Below are positions 36,039 through 46,497 of a DNA stretch of 64,000 nt, in pieces. Below the pieces are notes generated by a model. The model had not been told where the DNA came from and did not search any database. It was given only the letters and a program-made list of their open reading frames with translations. The stretch is from Haematobia irritans (taxonomy: Eukaryota > Arthropoda > Insecta > Diptera > Muscidae), in NCBI RefSeq assembly GCF_050003625.1, contig NC_134398.1:77408003-77472002 (forward strand), written 5' to 3'. Position numbers and translations under genes: made by a program. Position 1 is the stretch's first letter, and each line of letters starts with the position of its first letter.

Positions 36039-36570
36039 GAAACTTATTCTAAACACTGCCATCCAGAATCGAATTACTTAAGTTGCGGTAACGCTTGCCG
36101 ATGGCAAGGTATCTTAAAACCTCCTAACACCATCTTCTAAATTGTATGAAGGTCCATACGTGGTATATATTAAATCAAAAAAGATCGATCCAATACGTAT
36201 ATAATTCAGTTTGACAAAGTAGACATAAAATTTTTACAAAATTTTCTACAGAAATAAAATTAAAAAAAAAAAACAAGTATACACGGCCGTAAGTTCGGCC
36301 AGGCCGAAGCTTATGTACCCTCCATCATGGATTGCGTAGAAACTTATTCTAAACACTGCCATCCAGAATCGAATTACTTAAGTTGCGGTAACGCTTGCCG
36401 ATGGCAAGGTATCTTAAAACCTCCTAACACCATCTTCTAAATTGTATGAAGGTCCATACGTGGTATATATTAAATCAAAAAAGATCGATCCAATACGTAT
36501 ATAATTCAGTTTGACAAAGTAGGCATAAAATTTTTACAAAATTTTCTACAGAAATAAAATTTAAAAAAAA
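36039..36570 (+). repeat. Direct tandem duplication, 300-bp period
   Basis: GAAACTTATTCTAAACACTG begins at 36039 and again at 36339. The following ~220 bases are nearly identical (for example AGTAGACAT versus AGTAGGCAT). The duplicated unit is the 5' part of the DINE-like element. F copy E is inserted in the first unit only. Confidence 0.93.
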
Positions 36571-37873
36571 AAAATTTCTATAGAAATAAAATTTTTAAAA
36601 ATATTTTTGAGTGTTATTGAGTGTTGCTGACCTATTTTATGTTTATTCTGATTATTAATTTCACAAAATTTTCTATAGAAAGAAAATTTTGACAAAAATT
36701 TCTACAGAAATAAAATTTTAACAAAATTTTCTATAGAAATAAACTTTTGACAAAATTTTCTATAGAAATAAAATCTTGGTAGATTATTTTTGGCTCGAGT
36801 GGCAACCATGATTATGAACCGAATAAAATTTGAACAAAATTTTCTATAGAAATAAAATTTTGACAAAATTTTCTATAGAAATAAAATTTTGACAATGATG
36901 AAAATTTTATTATGAACCGAATAAAATTTTAACAAAATTTTCCCTAGAAATAAAATTTTGGTAGATTTTTTTTGGCTCTAGTGGCAACCATGATTATGAA
37001 CCGATATGGACCAATTTTTGTGTGATTGGACCAATTTTGGTATGGTTGTTAGCGACCATATACTAACACCACGTTCCTAATTTGAACCGGATCGGATGAA
37101 TTTTGCTCCTCCAAGAGGCTCCGGAGGTCAAATCTGGAGAACGTTTTATATGAGGGCTATATATAATTATGGACCAATATGGACCAATTCTGCCACGGTT
37201 GTTAAAGATCATATACTAACACCATGTTCCAAATTACAACCGGATTGGATGAAATTTGCTTCTCTTGGAGACTTCGCAAGCCAAATCTGGGGATCGGTTT
37301 ATATGGGGGCTATATATAATTATGGACCGATTTGAACCAATTTTTGCACGGTTGTTAGAGACCATATACCAACACCATGTACCAAATTTCAGCCGGCTCG
37401 GATGAAATTTGCTTCTCTTTTAGGCTCCGCAAGTCAAATCTGGGGATCGGTTTATATGGGGGCTATATATAATTATGGACCGATGTGGACCAATTTTTGC
37501 ATGGTTGTTAGAGACCATATACCAACACCATATACCAAATTTCAGCCGGATCGGATGAAATATGCTTCTGTTAGAGGCTCCACAAGCCAAATCTGAGGGT
37601 CCCTTTATATGGGGGCTATACGTAAAAGTGGACCGATATGGCCCATTTTCAATACCATCCGACCTACATCGATAACAACTACTTGTGCCAAGTTTCAAGT
37701 CGATAGCTTGTTTTGTTCGGAAGTTAGCGTGATTTCAACAGACGGACGGACGGACGGACATGCTTAGATCGACTCAGAATTTCACCACGACCCAGAATAT
37801 ATATACTTTATGGGGTCTTAGAGCAATATTTCGATGTGTTACAAACGGAATGACAAAGTTAATATACCCCCAT

Positions 37874-38392
37874 TGTTAAGCTTTCAAACCATTTCTTCTT
37901 GGGATTTCATAAGACCGGCGGAGCACTTTGGAAGTCAACCATTCAAAAGGGTCAGCACAAAAAAAACTTGAGAGTAAACCCAAAAACCCAGACTAAAACG
38001 CACTGTCCTTTTTTTTAAATAATCCACATCGTACAGTTTATTCACTTAATTATCTTCGCTAGCTAAATTTACAAAGTTTCTTTTATTTTAATGATATATT
38101 TTTGGTTTCGTTTTAATTCTTCACGACTCGATACTCGATCTCACTCCTCAAAATTCCAATTCAGTACTAGCCCCTCTTTTTCACCTATACTTATACATAA
38201 AAAAATATATATACATGCTAAATATAAAAGTAACGAGTTATCAAAATAGATATATACGAATGAAGAAAAAAATCCCATGCCGATAGCAATGTGGCCACAT
38301 CTTTCAGCAAGCTGGAGCAGATACGCCTATGAACCAACACTCCAATAGGTGGCGGCAAAATTCTTCTAAATACTATCGTGTCAACTTAAACA
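37874..38392 (-). repeat. BEL 3' LTR
   Basis: 519 bp. In element orientation it begins TGTTTAAGTTGACAC and ends GAAAGCTTAACA, with canonical TG...CA ends. Confidence 0.95.
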
Positions 38393-38412
38393 TCCCGGCC
38401 TCCTTGCAGTTT
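38393..38412 (-). other. Polypurine tract of BEL element
   Basis: On the minus strand the purine-rich AAGGAGGCCGGGA directly abuts the 3' LTR, the position used to prime plus-strand DNA. Confidence 0.7.
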
Positions 38413-38542
38413 TCTGCAATCCAAAACAAAAAAAAAAAGTGTAGAATCGGGACCATTTTATAATTCATTCTTGATCCACATTCCTCCCTGTTATTTTCAA
38501 TATTTAGTCCTAACATTAGTAACAAATCAAAACAGGCTTAGA

Positions 38543-39646
38543 CTAATTTGAACAGGCACCGGAGATGATGAATCCAAAAATTGTAAACTGTGCAATAGGC
38601 TTCCCAAAGGTGCCTCCACTAACACCATTACGTATGATCTTAGAGTATAAGTCTCCCCCTAGGGAGAGATGTACATTTCCAGCTAAGTAAAACAGAGGAT
38701 CTGCTAGTTGCAATCCAGGATATTCATCGACGATACGGATATCCACAGACTTCTTTGGCGTCAATATGGAATATTTCTGACGAACTCGGGCATAGGTTTC
38801 TACTGTGTTACTCATGCCATACCGTCCTCGCAGCTGTAAGTAGCATTTATATTCATTGCCGACTCGAATAGCTTTCTGGCCCATCCTTCGCACCAACGAC
38901 TCGTCTATAATCGTGGTATCTGCCCCAGGATCTATAATAGCTCTTTCATAGATATATCGATCGCCACGCACTATCTTTACAACCGCGGTTGGCCGGAGCA
39001 TTACAGTCTCTTTAATCGTATACATTGGCGACGGCTCTTCAATTTGCTGATCACGTACCCGATTCTTAGTCTCATATCTAGATCTGTAAGGAACCATATC
39101 CTGTGATGCATTTTGACTACGATGAGATTTCTCAGTACCACTGTCGTTTTTAATAACTAGAGCAGCTGTTTGTCGATTCCTCATGCTACTTGAGGATGAC
39201 ATAGGTTTACCCGACGAAGAGGAACAGGACGAACGAGGTCCCTTCTCTCGGGAATCATTGGACGAACTGGGTCCTTTCTCAGAGGAGCTATTGGACGAAC
39301 TGGGTCCATGCTCCGATTTCGGTTTAGACGAACGAGGTCCTAACCTTTTGATAACGCTTCGCACCTTGCCACCGGACGAACGTGGTCCTGGCTTATGGAG
39401 CATAGTATGATGCATATCACCGCATTTCTTGCAACGTCCTTCACTTTTACAGGTGCGCCACGTATGGTCGTGAGCCAAACAACCCGCACAATGCCTATAT
39501 ATCGACACGATTCTCATCCGTTCCATGTAGTCCATAGCCAAAAATTTCTCACAAAACCGAAGTGGATGATCCTTCAAGCAAACCCGACACACAATCTTTT
39601 GTTTGCCTTTGCGATTCTCGGGATTATATCTCTTTGCCTTGACCAT
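38543..39646 (-). CDS. BEL extra 3' ORF: zinc-knuckle plus aspartic-protease-like protein
   Basis: 367 intact codons. Residues 20-80 contain three Cys/His knuckles (CRVCLKDHPLRFC, CAGCLAHDHTWRTC, RCKKCGDMHH) ending in TMLH. Residues 85-155 are a low-complexity linker with repeated GPRSS/GPSSS units. From ~215 onward there is a retropepsin-like (DUF1758-type) domain with IIDPGADTTII at 237-247 and QFTIFGFIISG near the end. The knuckle block and the protease ending parallel the same element's gag-pol (CFACSQEHYLKYC...HNTLLH; RDPGSQASFI; QNTIFGWVLTG). The DPG triad replaces the usual D-S/T-G in both. It lies where env sits in some LTR elements but has no envelope features. It begins 63 bases after the integrase stop, in the same frame. 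The role is unknown; it may bind nucleic acid or process Gag. Confidence 0.8.
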   Translation of the reverse strand: MVKAKRYNPENRKGKQKIVCRVCLKDHPLRFCEKFLAMDYMERMRIVSIYRHCAGCLAHDHTWRTCKSEGRCKKCGDMHHTMLHKPGPRSSGGKVRSVIKRLGPRSSKPKSEHGPSSSNSSSEKGPSSSNDSREKGPRSSCSSSSGKPMSSSSSMRNRQTAALVIKNDSGTEKSHRSQNASQDMVPYRSRYETKNRVRDQQIEEPSPMYTIKETVMLRPTAVVKIVRGDRYIYERAIIDPGADTTIIDESLVRRMGQKAIRVGNEYKCYLQLRGRYGMSNTVETYARVRQKYSILTPKKSVDIRIVDEYPGLQLADPLFYLAGNVHLSLGGDLYSKIIRNGVSGGTFGKPIAQFTIFGFIISGACSN

Positions 39647-39709
39647 AATTCTAAGTAAAAATAAATAAATAAATAAAACAAAGAAAACAGCAAATAAAAA
39701 ACAAGGAAA

Positions 39710-40058
39710 CTAATCAGTAGGAAGAACAACGAGCTTAACAGTTGGTCTGACTAATGTGCCTCGTGAAGTCCGGATCTCAGCAACTCTGACCTTTTCGTCG
39801 ACACCGGGAAAAACTTTCGTAATTCGACCCAATCTCCACTCGTTTGGAGGTAGATTATCTTCACGCACTGCAACCATATCTCCTACCTTCAGGTTCACCT
39901 GCTCTGACTTCCATTTATTTCGTTTCAACATCTCCTTTAAATATTCCTCTTTCCACCGCACACACAAATTGTGATTAATGGCTTTAACTCTTTGCCACCG
40001 ATTGATCACAGAAATTGGCGCCTCGTCGATTCAGGGGGAGCTAACAGCGGTCCTCCAA
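39710..40058 (-). pseudogene. BEL integrase C-terminal domain (DUF5641-type)
   Basis: INRWQRVKAINHNLCVRWKE followed by VGDMVAVREDNLPPNEWRLG and the closing VRPTVKLVVLP is the conserved C-terminal tail of BEL integrases. The motif PGHFLIGGPL can be read just upstream in a different frame (around 40040-40080), so at least one frameshift separates this part from the catalytic core. It ends with TAG at 39710-39712. Confidence 0.8.
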
Positions 40059-40697
40059 TTAAAAAATGACCTGGCGTAAGCGCATCAGTACAGGAAATGT
40101 CTTCCGATAAAGGACAAAGAGGCTAGAGTTTAGACAAGACTCAATGCGCGCCAAGAGTGTAGCGAACTCTTCAAATGTGTACCTCAGATTAAACGCAATT
40201 CTCCGGAAATGATGTTTAAATGATCTAACACCTGCTTCCCACAGGCCTCCCATGTGGGGTGCACCCGCAGGATTGAAATGCCATTTTACGCCATTATTCA
40301 CATATGACTGGACTATCTCTGCACTAACATTGCGCACAAAGTTACGAAATTCCGCTTTTAACGTGCGGGAAGCTCCTACAAAGTTTGTTCCATTGTCGGA
40401 AAAAATATCGCTTGGGCATCCACGGCGGGAGACAAATCTCGAAAACGCAGCTAAAAACGTAGCTGTTGATAAATCACTCACAGCCTCTAAATGCACCGCC
40501 TTCGTGGCGAAACAAACGAATATCGACACGTAGCCCTTGGTAATTAAACAAGCTCTCCCTGTATAGTTCTTGATGTCATAAGGGCCGGCAAAATCAACCC
40601 CCGTTCGAAGGAATGGACGGTCAATAAGAGTCCTAGACACTGGCAATGCCGACATAATTTGTTCCCTGGATCGTTTTGCACAAATGGCGCAGGTTCG
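40059..40697 (-). pseudogene. BEL integrase catalytic core (DDE)
   Basis: GVDFAGPY (first Asp), DIFSDNGTNFVGA (second Asp) and GAPHMGGLWEAGVRSFKHHF (Glu) define the DDE triad that inserts the cDNA. It is in the same frame as the upstream polyprotein but cut off by an in-frame TGA at 40698-40700, and it loses its frame after CLNSS near 40120. CAIC, part of the HHCC zinc finger, lies just downstream of the TGA. Confidence 0.85.
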
Positions 40698-43600
40698 TCA
40701 ACGACCAATAACCGACTTTATTAGGTTTTTTGACCTTGGGATCCAGAATTCCGACCTGAGGACCCGCAACATCAACTGATTACCCCCATGTACCGTGATC
40801 TGATGAATAAACCCCACTAGAAGTTGCGAAAATTTACAATTGTAAGGCAAAATGGCAGGGTGTCTTTCGTTAAACGACAGGCATTGTGCATTAGAGAGCC
40901 TACCTCCCACACGCATCAAGCCCCCGTCGTCAACGAAGGGGTGCAAATTCAATAGATTGCTTTGCGAGTTTATGTGTGTCCCATGGGATAACTTATAATA
41001 TTCATCTGGGAAATAGGCCTTCTGCGTGATAATAATAAGTTTCCTCTTAACTACTTGTAATTCGCTAACCGAAACTTCTATTGGACCCTTCGATTGTGAT
41101 TTTATCTTAAGCTTCGAAAAGAAACGGTAGACATATGACATGACCCTTAGAGCCCTCGCATACGAAGAAAATCGGACGAGGACATCATCAAAACTCTTCA
41201 TGTAGGTAAAAAACATCTTTACACTACGACACTCTTCTGTGGTATGGAACTGCCTTTCTGGTCCTGTTACCCATTCCTCGGCCGTATCCCGCAGCCACGA
41301 TGGTCCATGCCACCACAAATTGTTACCTATCAATTCATGGGCCCGACAACCTCTACTAATAATGTCCGCCGGGTTATGTTCTGACCTGACATGTCCCCAG
41401 CATTCCCCTCCGACTAAATCGATAATTTTGTAGACCCTGTTCGATATAAAAGTGGTCCACGATGAAGGAGGTTTTTGAAGCCACGCCAGCACTATCGTTG
41501 AGTCACTCCAGCAATAAAACTTCGTACTGTTATTGTCCAAGCTTAATTCTATTCGTACATTTCCCATCAGTTCCGATAACAGCAGCGCTGCACAAAGTTC
41601 AAGCCTCGGTAAAGAGATAGTCCTTAATGGCGCCACTCTCGACTTGGCAAACAATAAATGCGTTACGATTTCTCCATTCCTCGACTTTATCCTAGCATAT
41701 ACACAGGCACCATAAGCCTTTTCGGAGGCGTCCGCAAATCCATGTATTTCAACTTTACAATTTGGGTCAAATCCAATCCATCGCTTCAATTCAACAGAAT
41801 TCAAAACGTCATAATCGCCTACGAACTGGTTCCAGCGGTGTTTACTAGGTGCATTCAAAATATCATCCCATCCAGTCTTATCTGCCCATATTTGTTGCAT
41901 TAACACCTTGGCAGTGATAATCACTGGCCCAAGCCAACCGGCAGGATCGAACAAGGATGCAATTACAGACAAAACTTCCCTTTTCGTAAAATCCTCCTTT
42001 TTTCGAATAGGATTTACCAAAAAATAAAACATATCGCTTTTGGCATTCCACCTGATGCCCAATGTTTTAGCCTTACTCTCATCCTCAATTGCCAAAAAAT
42101 GTTCGCTCAGAAGGTGTTCAGCTGGCAAATCCTTTAGAATCCGGACATCATTAGAAATCCATTTCCTCATAGAAAATCCAGCTGAAGATAAAGCGGTTAT
42201 CAATTGGTCCCTGGCTTCAATTGCCACATGCAATTCATGCGCTCCAGCGAGCGCATCGTCAACGTACATCATGTGGCGTAAAATTTTCGCCGCAAAAGGT
42301 AACTCCTTCTCTATATCAGAAGACAGCTGCAATAAACAGCGAATTGCCAGAAAAGGTGCACAGTTCACCCCAAAGGTGACTGTTTTCAATTCACAATCCT
42401 GAACATCGGACTTAGAATCATCGCGAAATATTATCCTTTGAAACCGCGTATCTCGATCATGAAGGAGAATTTGACGATACATTTTTTCTATATCGCCATT
42501 AAAGACATATCGGTAAAATCTCCATCTTACAATTAACCACATCAAATCATTCTGCAAGACCGGACCGGGATAAAGCGTATCATTTAAACTCAATCCGCTG
42601 GAGGTTGGATAGGAAGCATTAAAAACCACCCTAAGTTTTGTAGATTTACTCTCAGGTTTAAGTACAGCATGATGGGGCAAATAAAAGTTACTGTCACTAA
42701 CACTCGATACGCCTACTTTGATCATATGGCTCAAGAGTTCATATTCTCTAAGAACAGCGCTATATGCCTCTTTCAGTTCCGGCCTCCTTGCCATCGACTC
42801 TTCATTTCTCAGAAACTGTCGCAATGCCTTCGTCCTTGACATCCCCAACCCCTGTCCATCTATGTGCTGGGGCTTGAAAGGCAAACGTACAACAAAGCGA
42901 CCATTTGAAGATCTTCTTGTCGTTTTCTTGAAAAACTCCTCACAATACTCCTCATCAACTGTCATTTCCGAAACCTTTGGTGGTTCTTCCACCCTCCAAA
43001 ACTTCTCTAGTTGCTGATTTAAAGAAACCTCATTACAGAACGACACAAAAGTATGAAAAGTACTCGTCTGACTTTCTACTGGGCCCGTTAAAACCCAACC
43101 AAATATGGTATTTTGAGCGAGGAGTGAACCTAGAACATTTCGATGAAGCCCATCCAATAGAATATGAGGATAAAAATCAGCTCCAATTAAAACGTCCACT
43201 TGATCACTTTTTGCAAAATTAGGATCAGCCAACCTCATGTTACCTAACGATAATTGTGCCGGGACCGAAATCGATGAACTTGGTAGTTTTCCAGTTAATT
43301 GAGGCAGTACGAGGCCGCAAACCTCAACTTCCACATTATTCTGACCGGTAGAACTTATGACAAATGTACATTGCTTCTGTGTAGATCCCGCTAAGGCGTT
43401 ATTCAAACCCGAAATTCGGGCATTGACCGTTGTTGTTGGCACGCCAATGCGCTTTTGTAATCTCTCTGTAATGAACGATGCTTGAGACCCTGGATCACGC
43501 AATGCTCTGGCAACATAACAAACACCGTCCCTTCTTATGTTGACCATCGCAGTTCCTAGCAGTACTTGCTTACTAGACGCAGCAAAGCAATTCTGGATAC

Positions 43601-44381
43601 TTTGCTGCTCTAATGACAAATCTTGAGCCGTATTATTGCTCGTAGATGGAACATCCGCTTGTGACCCCTCGGACTGCGTACTTGGAGACGCGCGTGAATC
43701 ACGATGTAGCAGAGTATTATGCCTTGAATTACATCTACTACAGCTTGACTTACTAGAACATTGGTTCACTTTATGATTACCACTAAAACAATTCAAGCAT
43801 ATGTTGTTCCTCTTGACGATGGTGAAACGCTCCTCTGGAGACATTTTTAGGAACTTATTACAATACTTCAAATAATGTTCCTGGGAACAAGCAAAACAAA
43901 CTATTCTACTTGTATTCGCCTGATATGCCCTAACTCTTCTATTCATTAAAGACGAATTATCCAACTTTCCCGAATGTTCATTAACACCGCAGTTCGTTAA
44001 ATCAAACACGGTTTCTAACGACTGGAAACGGGCCGTTAAAAAATTGTCCAGATCTATCCATTTCGAAAGCCCGGTCTTATCCTTTACAGTCTGTTCCCAT
44101 AGAGATAAAGTCGTCACGGGAAGCTTGGATGAACACAAGAAGACAAATATGGGATCCCAACTATCGATAGAAATCCCATATAATTTGAGAGCTGTCATAC
44201 AACTGTTCATTTCTCTTTGAAGCTTCTTAATTTCGTGAGCGGATTCTGATTTAACCGGGACCAAATTAAAAAGTATTTTCAATTGAGTGTTCACCAGGAT
44301 TCTTTTATTCTCATATCGATCCTTTAGGTTGTTCCATGCAACCTCAAAACCCTCATGTGTCAACTGTGACTTTTTTAACAA
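40698..44381 (-). CDS. BEL gag C-terminus/protease/reverse transcriptase/RNase H polyprotein
   Basis: 1227 codons. Residues 1-130 continue the Gag domain (DUF1759-type). Zinc knuckles lie at 162-226 (CFACSQEHYLKYC, CLNCFSGNHKVNQC, CSRCNSRHNTLLH). The aspartic protease of the DUF1758 type is at about 275-435, with RDPGSQASFI at 295-304 and DVLIGADFY at 396-404. Reverse transcriptase spans about 565-760: VVFNAS at 585-590, FNGDIEKMY at 627-635 and the catalytic YVDD at 706-709. RNase H follows (VEIHGFADASEKAYG; SLPRLELCAALLLSEL; YCWSDSTIVLAWL). The end contains HPAILPYN and VHGGNQLMLRVLRSEFWIP of the integrase zinc domain, then TGA. BEL elements normally encode gag-pol in one frame. Here the start is reached from gag only by a one-base shift in an A6 run near 44378. 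Confidence 0.92.
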   Translation of the reverse strand: MLKKSQLTHEGFEVAWNNLKDRYENKRILVNTQLKILFNLVPVKSESAHEIKKLQREMNSCMTALKLYGISIDSWDPIFVFLCSSKLPVTTLSLWEQTVKDKTGLSKWIDLDNFLTARFQSLETVFDLTNCGVNEHSGKLDNSSLMNRRVRAYQANTSRIVCFACSQEHYLKYCNKFLKMSPEERFTIVKRNNICLNCFSGNHKVNQCSSKSSCSRCNSRHNTLLHRDSRASPSTQSEGSQADVPSTSNNTAQDLSLEQQSIQNCFAASSKQVLLGTAMVNIRRDGVCYVARALRDPGSQASFITERLQKRIGVPTTTVNARISGLNNALAGSTQKQCTFVISSTGQNNVEVEVCGLVLPQLTGKLPSSSISVPAQLSLGNMRLADPNFAKSDQVDVLIGADFYPHILLDGLHRNVLGSLLAQNTIFGWVLTGPVESQTSTFHTFVSFCNEVSLNQQLEKFWRVEEPPKVSEMTVDEEYCEEFFKKTTRRSSNGRFVVRLPFKPQHIDGQGLGMSRTKALRQFLRNEESMARRPELKEAYSAVLREYELLSHMIKVGVSSVSDSNFYLPHHAVLKPESKSTKLRVVFNASYPTSSGLSLNDTLYPGPVLQNDLMWLIVRWRFYRYVFNGDIEKMYRQILLHDRDTRFQRIIFRDDSKSDVQDCELKTVTFGVNCAPFLAIRCLLQLSSDIEKELPFAAKILRHMMYVDDALAGAHELHVAIEARDQLITALSSAGFSMRKWISNDVRILKDLPAEHLLSEHFLAIEDESKAKTLGIRWNAKSDMFYFLVNPIRKKEDFTKREVLSVIASLFDPAGWLGPVIITAKVLMQQIWADKTGWDDILNAPSKHRWNQFVGDYDVLNSVELKRWIGFDPNCKVEIHGFADASEKAYGACVYARIKSRNGEIVTHLLFAKSRVAPLRTISLPRLELCAALLLSELMGNVRIELSLDNNSTKFYCWSDSTIVLAWLQKPPSSWTTFISNRVYKIIDLVGGECWGHVRSEHNPADIISRGCRAHELIGNNLWWHGPSWLRDTAEEWVTGPERQFHTTEECRSVKMFFTYMKSFDDVLVRFSSYARALRVMSYVYRFFSKLKIKSQSKGPIEVSVSELQVVKRKLIIITQKAYFPDEYYKLSHGTHINSQSNLLNLHPFVDDGGLMRVGGRLSNAQCLSFNERHPAILPYNCKFSQLLVGFIHQITVHGGNQLMLRVLRSEFWIPRSKNLIKSVIGR

Positions 44382-44922
44382 TTTCTAAAGCTTCCCCTTG
44401 CGTATTCTGGCGTAAATAGAATAGCTTTTCAACAGGGGTTAGAGATTGACAATCAATATATACTGCCGTAAACATATCTCTAAAGGACGGCCACGAGAGG
44501 TAATCCCCATGAATGATTTCTGTGGTGCAAGGAGGTAATCTTAAACGATGGTCACTACTCCTTATATCTCCCGAAGGGTTGGCCGTGTGACTCCCAGGGA
44601 GCGCTGTTGATGCGAGACAGGACCTATTCAAGAATGTGTGTGACAATTCTCCCATTGAGGCAGCACAGGTTATATAAGCTTCCCTACACTGCTTAAAAAG
44701 ATCGGACGCTTCCCTCTCTTGTTCCTCTGAACATTCGCAATCAACATTGAATTTTTCATATGAGGTTTTCACCTTTATCCACAAGCTTTTAAATTCCTCT
44801 TTACGAAGTTCCACCGTGAACATGGTGTGGGAGGCATTGGACATTGCGTTATATTCCATTTCAAATTGTAAAAATAATGCTGCAAATTTCTTAAATTTCC
44901 GTAGTAGAGCGGGATCCTCCAT
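44353..44922 (-). CDS. BEL gag N-terminal region
   Basis: 189 codons from MEDPALLRKFKKFAALFLQF, with a charged helical segment (ELRKEEFKSLWIKVKTSYEK) and then LPPCTTEIIHGDYLSWPSFR and DMFTAVY...LTPVEKLFYLRQ, the recognisable BEL Gag core. The frame runs into TGA shortly after GEALEIVKK. One base fewer in the following A run would join it to the downstream frame, so this is a recent indel, a sequencing error or a +1 shift site. It makes virus-like particle capsid in related elements. Confidence 0.88.
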   Translation of the reverse strand: MEDPALLRKFKKFAALFLQFEMEYNAMSNASHTMFTVELRKEEFKSLWIKVKTSYEKFNVDCECSEEQEREASDLFKQCREAYITCAASMGELSHTFLNRSCLASTALPGSHTANPSGDIRSSDHRLRLPPCTTEIIHGDYLSWPSFRDMFTAVYIDCQSLTPVEKLFYLRQNTQGEALEIVKKVTVDT

Positions 44923-46497
44923 TTCTGAAAGCTAACTTTTCTCCACCAATATAAATAGCAGTTTAAATAAAAATTAAACCACAGGAGGAAATCAAGAGTG
45001 TATTCCCTAACGAAATAATTAAGAACTCTGACACGTCTTCTTATCACACGTTTCCTGTATACCCAAATCACACAGCCCACTTCAAAATATTCACCACACC
45101 AGCTATGTAGTTAATAATGACTATTCATGAAACGTCCCAAATCAATCAAAGAAAAATTCGAATCAATTCCAGTTACAGAATCCGAGTTTCGCATAATATT
45201 CTTATTGATATACGTATTGCAAGTACACACTAACAGGTCTTTATATCAGAAGTCTCTTTGCAAAGAGCACTATACACTGGCTCACAATATTCTGCTCACG
45301 AAATTGCAAGAGAATAGCGACCACACACGATGAGTCTAAATAATCCAACAAAATCGATCTTCATATTAATCACGAGTATTTAGAGTTGTTTTCCTATAAT
45401 GCCAGGCTCTTCTTTTCCCGATATTTCGACATCAACATAAAATGAGTCCTGAGCCGTCTTTACTTTAATAGTCTCTTTACACAAAGTTCAGCAAAAATGT
45501 TGCCCACATGCCTGGAGTAAAAATCGCCAAAACAAAACGGAAAAAACGCAAAATAAAAATCTGAATATTAGTCGATGACTTTAGCCTCCAAAAACAACAA
45601 AATTAACTCCATATACAAAATCCAAAATTTCTATTCTTCTCCCTTTATTTTTAAATGGATAAGCATGGGTACAACCAAATTCGAATGAGTAAATGATGGC
45701 GCCGTTTGCACTCAACAAATCTAAGTAGAGCGCACTATAATCGCTGCAAGGGTCACACTGATTTCAACTGATATAAAAGACAGTGGGAGAGTTGATTCTA
45801 TATTCTCTCACTCTTCTTGCCACCAACCAAATAATGGAAAAAAATGCTGGTACAAATTACTTAAATCAGGATGGAAAACGAGTGTATTTTATTTCCAAAA
45901 AATAATTTTATTAAGAATCCAATGACCACAATCAATAAGGAGAAACCAAAATATTTAGAGACACATACCTGGATGTCAAAAAATATCCAACAATAACCAA
46001 TACGGGCAAAGAAAAACAGAAAAAAACTCTCACCAAATAAATATTAGAGCACTCACACCATTTCGCGCAGTAATTTAACAGTTATAAATTTACATCATAA
46101 TTCACTCAGAGTACACCAATTTTCTTTTTTTTCCTTTTTCTTGTCTTACAATTTATTTTTTACAATACTGATATTTATTAAATTTTTCCTTTTTTGTTAT
46201 TTGTATTTATATTTTTTATGGATGGAGCCAAAAAAACGAAAACAATCACAAATACAAAGCAATCATTTGGTGGTGGGAAGATGTTGACATTCTGAGAGAG
46301 AGCATACATGAAACGTCGAACGACGAGGTCGAAAGTTGCCGGATTTCACTACCAGCAGCCGGGATCAGACCCTTTTTAAATGTCGAGCTCGAATAATTTA
46401 ATTTGTGCCAATTTATCTGGGTTGGATTCACCGAATTCACTTTAATCTTAGTTTTATACAAAACTTCTCCTGCTCCAATATCCGGTTCGAAGGACCA
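44923..46497 (-). other. BEL 5' leader
   Basis: About 1.57 kb between primer site and gag ATG without a supportable ORF. It is long for an LTR element and may hold packaging or translation signals. Confidence 0.6.
46480..46497 (-). other. BEL primer binding site
   Basis: On the minus strand TGGTCCTTCGAACCGGA starts exactly at the 5' LTR edge, complementary to a tRNA 3' end with CCA. The tRNA species was not assigned. Confidence 0.8.

Noticed and set aside
38543..39646. Envelope gene in the BEL element
   Set aside because: No signal peptide, furin-like site or fusion segment; the domains are zinc knuckles and a protease fold.
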